Shown here in pieces: positions 42,918 to 50,845 of a stretch of DNA of 64,000 nt. Under the pieces are notes generated by a model that had not been told where the DNA came from, did no database searches, and saw only the letters and a program-made list of their open reading frames with translations. The translations under genes were made by a program, and so were the position numbers. Origin of the DNA: an uncultured Aquimarina sp. (GTDB taxonomy: Bacteria; Bacteroidota; Bacteroidia; Flavobacteriales; Flavobacteriaceae); NCBI GenBank assembly GCA_947500845.1, contig CANMTP010000004.1:1-64000 (forward strand), read 5' to 3'. Position 1 is the stretch's first letter, and the number at the start of each line of letters is the position of its first letter.

Positions 42918-43259
42918 ATGAAAAAATTAGGGACATTAACTATTGCGGCAATATCACTAATAGCAATCACTATTTTTACGCTGCAGAATTCGCAAGTAGT
43001 AGCTGTGAAATTATTTTTTTGGGAAGCCGAAGCCTCTTTATCTTTAATTTTATTCACAACTTTTTCAATCGCTATCTTAATAGCTGTAGTTGCTGTTGTG
43101 CCAACCATTTATCACTTAAAGAAATTGAGAAACCAATCTCAAAAAAAAGTAAAATCTCTTGTAAAAGAAAAGGAAAAACTATCTCAACCTGAAGCGAAGA
43201 ATATATTGTATAACAGCCAAGAAGAAAATAATCAAGAAGAAAATAATGTAAACCCTTGA
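42918..43259 (+). CDS. LapA-domain membrane protein
   Basis: A 113-residue protein with two transmembrane helices (about 5-24 and 40-62) separated by the family phrase FTLQNSQVVAVKLFFWEAEASL, then a Lys-rich cytoplasmic coiled-coil-like region (HLKKLRNQSQKKVKSLVKE) and an Asn/Glu tail. The LapA domain is shared with LapA/YciS, which assists lipopolysaccharide assembly in enterobacteria; in Bacteroidota its role is not established. Confidence 0.75.
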   Translation: MKKLGTLTIAAISLIAITIFTLQNSQVVAVKLFFWEAEASLSLILFTTFSIAILIAVVAVVPTIYHLKKLRNQSQKKVKSLVKEKEKLSQPEAKNILYNSQEENNQEENNVNP

Positions 43260-43390
43260 GAATTAAAAATCAGATGTTAAGTGTATTTCGTTTTGATATA
43301 TATTACTCTATATTACCTATAAATGTTATCAAATTCTTTAACATAATGACGATAATTTTAACATTAATTATGTTAAAAAAAAATTTGAAC

Positions 43391-43416
43391 GGTTAAAGCT
43401 CGTTAAAGCCCTTGAC
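43391..43416 (+). promoter_or_regulatory. GTTAAA-direct-repeat element with TTGAC, copy 1
   Basis: Two GTTAAA units 12 bp apart followed by CCCTTGAC. It matches 49291-49316 at 22 of 26 positions. Both copies lie upstream of a short gene of the same micropeptide family. TTGACA is followed 17 bp later by ATATTA, which could be a -35/-10 pair. Confidence 0.45.
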
Positions 43417-43661
43417 AAATTTATTCTTCAATTTATATTAATTATGGATACTTTAAATATCTATATCTAAAAAAGCATGTAATCTTTTCTTGAAGATTAT
43501 TTCATTTAGCCTTAGTTATTGACATATCTCTAATCCTTATAGAAATAGAATAATCATCTTACAGATAGATTTTTAAAAAAATTAAAAATTAAGGACAGTA
43601 TTTTTGATTATATATTTAGATAAGCCTTCCAAAATTAATTCGAATTGTAAAACAAAATGTT

Positions 43662-43760
43662 TTGAAAAATAAATATAAAAGATCTTTAATTATACTTACA
43701 GTAACTTCAGTTTTTGTGTTCATGTTTGCATTAATAACGACTTTTATAGAATTATCTTAA
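43662..43760 (+). CDS. Possible small membrane peptide (32 aa)
   Basis: Frame from TTG 43662 to TAA 43758-43760: a short basic start (KNKYKRS) and one hydrophobic helix (LIILTVTSVFVFMFALITTF). An ATG immediately upstream is out of frame. Composition is that of a single-pass membrane peptide, but the non-ATG start keeps confidence low. Confidence 0.25.
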   Translation: MKNKYKRSLIILTVTSVFVFMFALITTFIELS

Positions 43761-43790
43761 CTATAGAAACAACACCAAAACACACAAATT

Positions 43791-43889
43791 ATGGAAATTT
43801 ACTACAGATATCTTAAAATTAACTTTAATCCATTGGTAAAATTTATAAAAAACCTTCCAGCAGCAAGTCGGTATGCTATAAATAGGTGA
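43791..43889 (+). CDS. Micropeptide with NLPAASRYAINR C-terminus (32 aa)
   Basis: ATG 43791 to TGA 43887-43889, encoding MEIYYRYLKINFNPLVKF then IKNLPAASRYAINR. The C-terminal motif N-L-P-x-A-S-x-Y-A-x-x-R, ending exactly before the stop, recurs in the peptide at 49488-49589. Each gene is preceded by the same 26-bp GTTAAA/TTGAC element. Shared C-terminus, similar length and shared upstream DNA at independent loci make coding very likely. Function unknown; no signal peptide. Confidence 0.6.
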   Translation: MEIYYRYLKINFNPLVKFIKNLPAASRYAINR

Positions 43890-43924
43890 CTTTAGAAGTT
43901 TTCCAAATGTTATCAAACATTCTA

Positions 43925-44017
43925 ATGAAGTTTAAGAAAAAATTATTTAAATCATTAACCATATTAATCGTTAGTGCAATATTACTATATATATTAGCAG
44001 TTCAACTAATTCTCTAA
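43925..44017 (+). CDS. Small single-pass membrane peptide (30 aa)
   Basis: ATG 43925 to TAA 44015-44017. A basic start (MKFKKKLFKS) and one clean transmembrane helix (LTILIVSAILLYILAVQLIL) ending at the stop. It lies 35 bp after the micropeptide gene and 21 bp before the next small frame, so these may be one small-peptide operon. Confidence 0.4.
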   Translation: MKFKKKLFKSLTILIVSAILLYILAVQLIL

Positions 44018-44038
44018 ATTTTAAGTTTATCATTATCT

Positions 44039-44167
44039 ATGCAAAATAAAAATAATATTCAAAGGCCAGGACTAAGAAAAAAATTTTTTGGAAGTAAGGC
44101 CTATTTAAGAAACGTTAGAAAAAAAATCAAGAACGGCGCAAAACCTAAAAAGTCCTTTGCCATTTAA
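44039..44167 (+). CDS. Small basic peptide (42 aa)
   Basis: ATG 44039 to TAA 44165-44167, encoding an Arg/Lys-rich peptide (RPGLRKKFFGSKAYLRNVRK, then KIKNGAKPKKSFAI). The charge pattern suggests nucleic acid or ribosome association. It lies 21 bp after the preceding small membrane peptide frame. No family recognised. Confidence 0.4.
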   Translation: MQNKNNIQRPGLRKKFFGSKAYLRNVRKKIKNGAKPKKSFAI

Positions 44168-44240
44168 ATAGAGAAGCATCGAAAAGAGTAATTTTTGAAT
44201 TTAAATTTATGAAGAAAAAGTATTTTGACATAGCTCTTAC

Positions 44241-44375
44241 ATGGCTAGAAAAAAACTAACAGTTTCTACAAAAGCTAAGGTAGAAGGCTACAGTGAGCCC
44301 AAAATCCTTACTAGTAAAACTTCAAACGAGAAGATCCAAGGCAGATTTTTCATCTACAACTTATGGAGGATCTAG
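44241..44375 (+). CDS. Small ORF (44 aa), unknown
   Basis: ATG 44241 to TAG 44373-44375, beginning MARKKLTVSTKAKVEGYSEP. The opening faintly recalls SymE/AbrB-type small proteins, but the remainder does not continue that fold, so no assignment is made. It is the last of the short frames at 43.6-44.4 kb; I see nothing further up to the response regulator at 44621. Confidence 0.25.
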   Translation: MARKKLTVSTKAKVEGYSEPKILTSKTSNEKIQGRFFIYNLWRI

Positions 44376-44620
44376 GCATTTTACAGATGTATCCTTAAAA
44401 AAAAGATAATCCAAAAAGATTAGTTTCAAAATAGACAATTCTAAGTTTTATGACCGGGATGAAGAGAGAGTAACTCCACTTACTTCCCGCCAAGAAGACT
44501 TAAATCATTTACAGAGCAGCTAGTTAAACGACATAATATCAATGCTCTAATTCACTCAATTTAATTAATAGATACGATTACTAAACAAAGCCAAATTAAA
44601 TCAAAATTTGAGCTATACTC

Positions 44621-45025
44621 TTAATTGGATTCTGCAAAATCACGCATCAACTCTTCTAGCTTTTTCATAGTTATGGGCTTCACCACATAGTTACTAACAA
44701 TTTCATAGGATTTAGCTCGTAAAACGTCCTCTGGATCGACCGAAGACGATACTATATATATGGTTATTCTTTTCGATGCCGGAATTTTTATAAATTCATC
44801 TAAGAATTGCCAACCATCCAAAACTGGCATGTTAAGGTCCAGTAGAATAATATCGGGTAGTTTATTATTAGAAGAAATTATCGACGTAAGCGCGTCTAAA
44901 GCTTCCTGACCGTTTTTATAGATTAAAAAATTATTACATATCTCAGCCAGTTCCATCACTTTTCTTACTCCATATATAAAGATATTATCGTCATCGATAA
45001 TACAAGCTAAATCAATCTTTTTCAT
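44621..45025 (-). CDS. Single-domain response regulator
   Basis: A 134-residue CheY-like receiver: acidic pair in CIIDDDN, phospho-acceptor Asp in IILLDLNMPVLDG, Ser in IVSSSVDPED and Lys in VVKPITMKKL. There is no output domain, so it signals through protein contacts or phosphorelay. Its start lies 14 bp inside the upstream histidine kinase gene, so the two are translationally coupled and form a pair. Confidence 0.9.
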   Translation of the reverse strand: MKKIDLACIIDDDNIFIYGVRKVMELAEICNNFLIYKNGQEALDALTSIISSNNKLPDIILLDLNMPVLDGWQFLDEFIKIPASKRITIYIVSSSVDPEDVLRAKSYEIVSNYVVKPITMKKLEELMRDFAESN

Positions 45026-47738
45026 ATTTCAAATAAATTTTAAACGTTGTTCCCTTATTCACTTGACTCTCTACTTCTATTTTGCCTCCTAAGGCCTCAA
45101 TCTGATTTTTGGTAATGAACAGACCTATTCCTCTTGCATCTTTATTTCTATGAAATGTTTTATACATACCAAATAGTTTAGAATGATGTTTATTAAGATC
45201 AATTCCAAGACCATTATCTTCAACCACTAAAACTACATAATCCTCTTGCAGAAATGAACTTAGCAGTACATAGCTATCTCTATCTTGCGATCGGTATTTA
45301 ATGCTATTTGTTATAAAATTTAAAATAATGCTATCCATGTAAGCAGGAATACCAAGAATATTAGTTTCTGGACTCACTAAATTCTCGATTCTAACTGCAG
45401 CTTCTTCTGCGATGACTTTTACACTAGAAATCACTTTGTTAATGCTATGTTCAAGATTTATTGTTTTTAAATTGTCTTCTACTTTACTACTCATCAAAAC
45501 TACTTGATTGAGATGATCAATGGTTTCGGACAAATTATTTGATGCTTCTCTAAACAGATTTAGAATCTCATTTTCAGACTGATCTGGATTTTCTTGAAGA
45601 TAAAGATCTAATAACATGCTAAAGTTACCTGAATGAGACTTCAAATTATGTGAAACGATATGTGCAAAATTTTTGAGTCTTCTGTTTTGACCATTTGCAA
45701 CTGCCAACAATGATTTTATTTCCGTTTCTACTTTTTTAATCTCACTTATATTTGCTGCAACTGCCAAATATCCAACTGTTCTATTTTTTTCTTTTATTGC
45801 CGTAATCGTTAATTGAACAGGGAATTTAGATCCATCTTTTCGAATATAATTCCATTCTCTGGTATCATGTTTCTTCCTTTTCGCAAACTTGGTAAACACA
45901 TCAAAACCATCAATTTCTCTATTAAATTGTAATGAAAGTTCTCTGCCTCTGTGTTGAATTTCTTCCAAAGCGTGTAGGGATAACAAGTTTTGTTTGCCTA
46001 TGACTTCGTTTCGTTTATAACCCAATAGGTTTTCTGCTCCCCTGTTAAAACTCGTTATCAGGCCATCTGTGTTTGTACCTATTATACTTACCTGGGTACT
46101 TGCCTCAAACACGCTTTCTAATTTCGCCAGTGTTCTTTCAAGATGGTTTTGAGCTTGAACCCGCGGAGTAATATCTGTTATCTGGGCGACAAAATACAAA
46201 GGGTTGTCATTTTCATCTCTTACTATCGAAACTGAAAGTTGAGCATGTACAATATCTCCATTTTTGTGCAAATATCTTTTTTCGATATGACAAAATGATA
46301 TTTTACCGCTTACCAGATCATCAACATAATCTAAATCAACTTCCAGATCATCAGTATGTGTTATGTCTTGAAATGTAAGTGTCTTGAGTTCATCTGGGGT
46401 ATATCCCAACATTTTGCACAGCGTATTGTTAACTTCAAGCCATTGACCGCTTAAATCCAAAATAGCCATTCCGGTTGCAGCATTCTCAAAATTCGCTCGA
46501 AATTTTTTCTCACTTATTTTTAATTCTATTTCGGCTTCTTTTGTCCTTGTGATGTCTGAGGTAAGCATGATAAGCCCCCCAACCTTGTTATTATCCTTAT
46601 ACCAAGGGTGCAATTCCCATGATATCCACTGCACAGATCCATCGGTTCTTTCAAACCTATCTTCTGCTTTTCTTAAAATATTTCCTTCCAGGCATTTTTG
46701 ATGATCTTTTTTCCAGGTATCCCCTATTTCCGGGAAAATGTCATAATGTGATTTCCCAATAATATCCTCGTCCTCTATTTTATAGTCTACCAACCATTTT
46801 TTAGAATGAGAAATATAGCACATATTGGTATCAAGCATAGCTATAGCACTTGGTGCTTGTTCTATAAATACTTTATGCCTTTGCAAATCTTTCTTTCTCT
46901 GTGTAATTTCCTGATGAGATCCTAGCATCCATTCTGGGTCTCCATTTTTGTCATAACTTACAATTTTACCTCTATCTAAGACCCATACCCAATCACCGTT
47001 TTTATGCCTCATTCTGGTCTCGCACTCGTAAAACTCAGTTTTACCTTCAAAATAATCTTGTAAAGCTTTTTCAGATTTTTTTCTATCATCAGGATGTACA
47101 CTATTAGTCCAGGTGTCAATTGATACAGGATCCAACTCTATCAGAGTATACCCAAGTATTTGTGCCCATCGTTCATTAAATATGATTTGGCCTGTTTGTA
47201 TATTCCATTCCCAAGTGCCAATACTGGTGCCCTCAATAATATGTTCGTACTTAGAAATTTGTCTTCTTAACTTTATTTCTGTCTTTTTTAATTTGGTGAC
47301 GTCGGTATGTGCACCAAGCATCCTGTAAGGTTTACCTTTTTTATCTCTGATAACGATACCTCTACAGTGAATCCAAACGGTATGTCCAAGCTTGTGTTGA
47401 TACCTAACTTCTTGGTCATAAGGATAATTGGGATCTTCACAATGTTTATTGAAATTTTCAAGAGCAACAGCCAAATCCTCCTGATTTATAATACTCTGCC
47501 AAGTCGAAGCTTGGTGTGGCATTTCATCTGGATTATAACCCAATGTAGTCCAAAACTTTGGGTTCATCCATTCATTTTCGGGGTTTTCTAAATCCCAAAA
47601 CCATAATCCATCTAAAGCTGATTTTTGAATGAAATCAAAAATCTGTTCCTCTTCTCTAATTAAAGCATAAAGTTCTCTTTTTAGATAATTTTCTTCGTAG
47701 ACCACTCTTAGTGGAGACATAGCAGATTTTTCGTACAT
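45012..47738 (-). CDS. Multi-PAS sensor histidine kinase
   Basis: A 908-residue soluble kinase without transmembrane segments. Five or six PAS/PAC units run from about residue 35 to 670: GLWFWDLENPENEWM, GTWEWNIQTGQIIF, PSAIAMLDTNMCYIS, ATGMAILDLSGQWLEV and STQVSIIGTNTDGLI, each with a PAC tail. The dimerisation domain has the phospho-accepting histidine in HIVSHNLKSH (His697). The ATPase has N-box IILNFITNSIKY, G1 VEDNGLGID and G2 ARGIGLFITKN. The many PAS units could sense redox, light or small ligands; the cofactor cannot be read from sequence. It pairs with the receiver that overlaps its 3' end. Confidence 0.9.
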   Translation of the reverse strand: MYEKSAMSPLRVVYEENYLKRELYALIREEEQIFDFIQKSALDGLWFWDLENPENEWMNPKFWTTLGYNPDEMPHQASTWQSIINQEDLAVALENFNKHCEDPNYPYDQEVRYQHKLGHTVWIHCRGIVIRDKKGKPYRMLGAHTDVTKLKKTEIKLRRQISKYEHIIEGTSIGTWEWNIQTGQIIFNERWAQILGYTLIELDPVSIDTWTNSVHPDDRKKSEKALQDYFEGKTEFYECETRMRHKNGDWVWVLDRGKIVSYDKNGDPEWMLGSHQEITQRKKDLQRHKVFIEQAPSAIAMLDTNMCYISHSKKWLVDYKIEDEDIIGKSHYDIFPEIGDTWKKDHQKCLEGNILRKAEDRFERTDGSVQWISWELHPWYKDNNKVGGLIMLTSDITRTKEAEIELKISEKKFRANFENAATGMAILDLSGQWLEVNNTLCKMLGYTPDELKTLTFQDITHTDDLEVDLDYVDDLVSGKISFCHIEKRYLHKNGDIVHAQLSVSIVRDENDNPLYFVAQITDITPRVQAQNHLERTLAKLESVFEASTQVSIIGTNTDGLITSFNRGAENLLGYKRNEVIGKQNLLSLHALEEIQHRGRELSLQFNREIDGFDVFTKFAKRKKHDTREWNYIRKDGSKFPVQLTITAIKEKNRTVGYLAVAANISEIKKVETEIKSLLAVANGQNRRLKNFAHIVSHNLKSHSGNFSMLLDLYLQENPDQSENEILNLFREASNNLSETIDHLNQVVLMSSKVEDNLKTINLEHSINKVISSVKVIAEEAAVRIENLVSPETNILGIPAYMDSIILNFITNSIKYRSQDRDSYVLLSSFLQEDYVVLVVEDNGLGIDLNKHHSKLFGMYKTFHRNKDARGIGLFITKNQIEALGGKIEVESQVNKGTTFKIYLKYEKD

Positions 47739-48194
47739 ATCTTAATTATTGTAAAGAGGGGTAATTTGGTTAACATAAATTTAAAGATTATAAAGCACTA
47801 TCATTTATACTTATAACTCAAAATATTTATGGTAAAACCGTAAATATTTACATGATTCGAATATATTTAGATGAAAAAATCACTACATAATCTCCAAAAA
47901 ATACCATAAACAAAGGGATAACCTTTCATCTCAATTTAAAAGAGAACTTTTGTGACGTCTCTAAAAAAAAATTAAAATATATCTATGTAAATGAGCAAAT
48001 AAGTTAAATTAAATACCTATATGAGTTATTTTTTTACGGAATCCCGTATTTTTTATGAGGTATTCCATAATTATTAGTTCAAATTTTAGCTAATTTTAAC
48101 TCAATTCGTCTATAATTTGAGTGCTTCATCTATAAAAAACGTCAAGTTTTACTACCTTAGATAAAAAAATTAATAAAATCATCCCCTAAATCTT
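47739..48194. other. Divergent intergenic region, nothing identified
   Basis: About 455 bp between the divergent kinase and outer-membrane protein genes. Very AT-rich, presumably holding both promoters. The imperfect pair GGAATCCC/GGTATTCC near 48039-48065 is the only symmetry noticed. Confidence 0.4.
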
Positions 48195-49208
48195 ATGAAA
48201 AATTTAAATGTTTTATTGTTTCTATTTATCTCTATTTCTTCATATGCCCAACAAAATATTGACGATTTGCTAGCTGCGGGTATCAATGACGCTCAACGTT
48301 TTGCTTCTGATTATCTTAGACCAGCATCTGATGGTATGATGTATAGCATAAATCAAGGGTGGTTTAATGATGCCAAGGCAAAAAAACTATTTGGATTCGA
48401 GATTTCGTTAGTTGCCAACGCATCTTTTGTTGGTGATGATAATAAATCTTTCATTCTTGACACATCGCAATATGAGAACCTTCAATTTAGAGATGGTAGT
48501 ATTGAAAAAGAAGTAGCCACAGCATTTGGTGATATTGACGGTATCATTGTTGTCGTTGAAGGTGAAAGTACTGTCCCTATTATACCACCTCAAGACGCAG
48601 AATTTGAATTACCAACAGGTCTTGGTGGGTCCAATATTAATTTTGTACCATCGGCATTTTTACAAGCAAGTTTCGGATTTTTGAAAGGAACTGAAATAAA
48701 GGCCAGATTCTTTCCTAAGGTGAACACCAATGATACCGAAGTCGGCTTCTATGGCTTAGGCCTTCAGCATGAATTTACTTCATGGTTACCTGCAGACAAG
48801 GTATTTCCAATAGCGATCTCCGGACTTATTGCCTATACCCATTTAGATGGAAGTTATGACTTTACAGATACAAATATTGTAGATGGAGAAAATCAACGAT
48901 TTGAAAATAATACAAACACGTACTTATTTCAAGTTATTGGATCTACTAAACTACCGGTTTTTAATGTATATGGTGGGATAGGATATCTCACAGGAACTTC
49001 GACTACAGATTTATTAGGAACGTATAGAGTTCGGTCAGGGATTGTGTCTGAAGAAGAAATTACAGATCCATTTTCAATAGAGAGCAGAGTATCCGGTATA
49101 AGAGGAACATTAGGAGCTAAACTTACTTTGGCTTTTTTCAGAATGAATTTGGATTATACCCTTGCAGAATATGGTGGTTTATCGTTTGCACTTAATTTTG
49201 GATTTTAA
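48195..49208 (+). CDS. DUF6588-family outer membrane protein
   Basis: A 337-residue protein with a signal peptide (cleavage near SYAQQ). Family phrases: NIDDLLAAGINDAQRFASDY, DGMMYSINQGWFNDAKAKKL, FEISLVANASFV and GTEIKARFFPKVNTNDTEVG. The second half is a regular series of amphipathic beta-strands (GLGLQHEFTSWLP, YLFQVIGSTKLPVFNVYGGI, SGIRGTLGAKLTLAFFRMNL) ending in Phe (FALNFGF), as in outer-membrane beta-barrels. The cargo or ligand is unknown. A terminator hairpin follows. Confidence 0.8.
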   Translation: MKNLNVLLFLFISISSYAQQNIDDLLAAGINDAQRFASDYLRPASDGMMYSINQGWFNDAKAKKLFGFEISLVANASFVGDDNKSFILDTSQYENLQFRDGSIEKEVATAFGDIDGIIVVVEGESTVPIIPPQDAEFELPTGLGGSNINFVPSAFLQASFGFLKGTEIKARFFPKVNTNDTEVGFYGLGLQHEFTSWLPADKVFPIAISGLIAYTHLDGSYDFTDTNIVDGENQRFENNTNTYLFQVIGSTKLPVFNVYGGIGYLTGTSTTDLLGTYRVRSGIVSEEEITDPFSIESRVSGIRGTLGAKLTLAFFRMNLDYTLAEYGGLSFALNFGF

Positions 49209-49248
49209 TCCTATTTTGATCTGGTAACAATTACGAAAAAATTAAATT

Positions 49249-49284
49249 AAAAATCTTTAGCTTAAAAAAGTTAAAGATTTTTTT
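49249..49284 (+). terminator. Terminator after DUF6588 gene
   Basis: AAAAATCTTTA (49249-49259) pairs with TAAAGATTTTT (49272-49282), followed by further T's; it ends the outer-membrane protein gene about 40 bp after its stop. Confidence 0.7.
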
Positions 49285-49290
49285 ATATCA

Positions 49291-49316
49291 AGTTAAAACT
49301 CGTTAAATCACTTGAC
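49291..49316 (+). promoter_or_regulatory. GTTAAA-direct-repeat element with TTGAC, copy 2
   Basis: AGTTAAAACTCG then TTAAATCACTTGAC. Matches 43391-43416 at 22 of 26 positions with identical spacing between the two GTTAAA units and TTGAC. It lies 172 bp before the micropeptide start at 49488. Confidence 0.45.
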
Positions 49317-49487
49317 TTTTGTGGTATTATCATTATATTATAGTAACCAAATTATACAAAAAAGTACATATAAATACTCATTAAAATGAATTTATCCGAA
49401 ATAATGTTTTTGAACCAATAAATAAAGACTGAGGTATATAGATTGGAAAACAATCGTATTTGATGTTTAATTTAAAAATTTAGGGTT

Positions 49488-49589
49488 ATGAAAAAATTAT
49501 TTTACGGTATTTTGATTGTAGATATGAAAAAGTTTAAACGCTTAATTAGTAATCTACCCTCTGCCAGCTGGTACGCAATGAGCAGATAA
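49488..49589 (+). CDS. Micropeptide with NLPSASWYAMSR C-terminus (33 aa)
   Basis: ATG 49488 to TAA 49587-49589, encoding MKKLFYGILIVDMKKFKR then LISNLPSASWYAMSR. The last 12 residues match those of the peptide at 43791-43889 at NLP, AS, YA and the terminal Arg, with the same distance to the stop. The N-terminal half is basic and hydrophobic and not conserved. The preceding GTTAAA/TTGAC element is also shared. It lies upstream of the DJ-1/Hsp20 stress operon. Confidence 0.6.
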   Translation: MKKLFYGILIVDMKKFKRLISNLPSASWYAMSR

Positions 49590-49762
49590 AATGATATAAT
49601 TAATCACTTTAAAACACAAAATTACACATTTGATGTTTCAAGGTGATTTTATTTTTAAAAGAGTTAATCTTCAAATTTTTACAACACCTGTAATTCTCGT
49701 TATCGAGTTACTTTTGAATAGGTGTACATAAAAACTATTCTATAATTTAAAATACAATTCTT

Positions 49763-50326
49763 ATGACATTAGAAAATAAAAAAATTGCCATTTTGGCCAC
49801 AGATGGTTTTGAAAAATCAGAACTTTTTGAACCACTTAAAGCTTTAAAAAATGAAAACGCAACAGTACATATAATTTCTGTTAAAGAAGAAAAAATAAAA
49901 AGTTGGGAAGGTGAGAATTGGGATGAATCTATACAAGTTGACAAACTAGTGAAAGATGCCAACGAATCAGATTACAACGCATTGGTCCTACCGGGTGGAG
50001 TGGCCAATCCTGATCTACTAAGAACTCATGATCATGTATTAGAATTTATTCGAGATTTTTTCAAAAGCGGTAAACCAGTTGCAGCAATTTGTCATGCACC
50101 ATGGTTGCTTGTTAGTGCCAAGGTTCTCGAAAATAGAAAAGTAACTTCTTATCATAGTATCAAAGATGATCTCATCAATGCCGGAGCCGATTGGGTTGAT
50201 CAAGAAGTTGTTGTGGATAGTGGTTTAATTACCAGTAGAAATCCAGATGATCTCCCTGCCTTTATTGATAAAATAATTGAAGAAGTTAAAGAAGGTAAGC
50301 ATGATGATCAGGTGGTAAATGCTTGA
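49763..50326 (+). CDS. DJ-1/PfpI-family protein (YhbO/YraA-like)
   Basis: A 187-residue type 1 glutamine-amidotransferase-fold protein: KIAILATDGFEKSEL with the conserved Glu, ALVLPGGVANPDLLR and nucleophile elbow AAICHAPWLL (Cys110, His111), then VTSYHSIKDDL. Length and motifs match the PfpI/YhbO group, implicated in oxidative and carbonyl stress (proposed glyoxalase or deglycase activity). Cytoplasmic. First gene of a co-directional stress series running to 55.6 kb. Confidence 0.88.
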   Translation: MTLENKKIAILATDGFEKSELFEPLKALKNENATVHIISVKEEKIKSWEGENWDESIQVDKLVKDANESDYNALVLPGGVANPDLLRTHDHVLEFIRDFFKSGKPVAAICHAPWLLVSAKVLENRKVTSYHSIKDDLINAGADWVDQEVVVDSGLITSRNPDDLPAFIDKIIEEVKEGKHDDQVVNA

Positions 50327-50378
50327 TTTTCTAATGAATATATAAAAATTAGATAGTACTAACTTAAAAATTATTACC

Positions 50379-50669
50379 ATGTCTTTAATAAAATTTAACA
50401 ACTATTTTTTTTCATCAAATTGGGATAACTTTTTTGACAACGACTGGTTTGGTAACCCAGGTAGATTTAAAATGGGCACGAAAGTACCTGCTGTTAACAT
50501 TTTAGACAATGACGATGAGTATACCGTAGAAATGGCAGCTCCCGGAATGAAGAAGGAAGATTTCAAAATAGACCTGAATAATAATTTTTTTGAAATGCAA
50601 TCTGCCATAGAACGTATGGATTCTTTACGATATGAGTTCTATAAAGATTTCGAGAACAAGATTCCCTGA
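50379..50669 (+). CDS. Truncated Hsp20 small heat-shock protein
   Basis: A 96-residue frame. Residues 1 to about 70 match the N-terminal part of bacterial Hsp20 (NWDNFFDNDWFGN, KVPAVNILDNDDEYTVEMAA, PGMKKEDFKIDLNNN). The usual remainder of the alpha-crystallin domain (with GVL and the IxI C-terminus, total about 145 residues) is absent. Instead there are about 26 residues (MQSAIERMDSLRYEFYKDFE) that do not belong to the family, then a stop. An internal deletion most likely fused the gene to other sequence. Chaperone function is doubtful. Confidence 0.75.
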   Translation: MSLIKFNNYFFSSNWDNFFDNDWFGNPGRFKMGTKVPAVNILDNDDEYTVEMAAPGMKKEDFKIDLNNNFFEMQSAIERMDSLRYEFYKDFENKIP

Positions 50670-50701
50670 TTATAAAAAGTAATATTCTCCATAAATTATG
50701 T

Positions 50702-50730
50702 AAAACCATAGCTTCAACGCTATGGTTTTT
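50702..50730. terminator. Terminator after truncated Hsp20 gene
   Basis: Perfect 11-bp stem AAAACCATAGC (50702-50712) and GCTATGGTTTT (50719-50729) with a 6-nt loop and T tail, 33 bp after the Hsp20 fragment stop. Confidence 0.8.
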
Positions 50731-50845
50731 ATGTTAATGTTTAAAACTTAGGATCGCACACTACTTGTTTTCTGATTGAGTCAACATACCTCGCGATCGT
50801 ATTAATACATTAAGAACAATCAGCTTATATTGAATAAAAAAAGTT

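Noticed and set aside
44241..44375. SymE-type toxin assignment for the 44-codon frame
   Set aside because: Only the first few residues are suggestive; the conserved LxGxWLxxAGF segment of SymE is missing.
49633..49731. 32-codon frame MFQGDFIFKRVN... between micropeptide and DJ-1 gene
   Set aside because: No counterpart elsewhere, no distinctive composition, and frames of this size are common by chance in AT-rich DNA.
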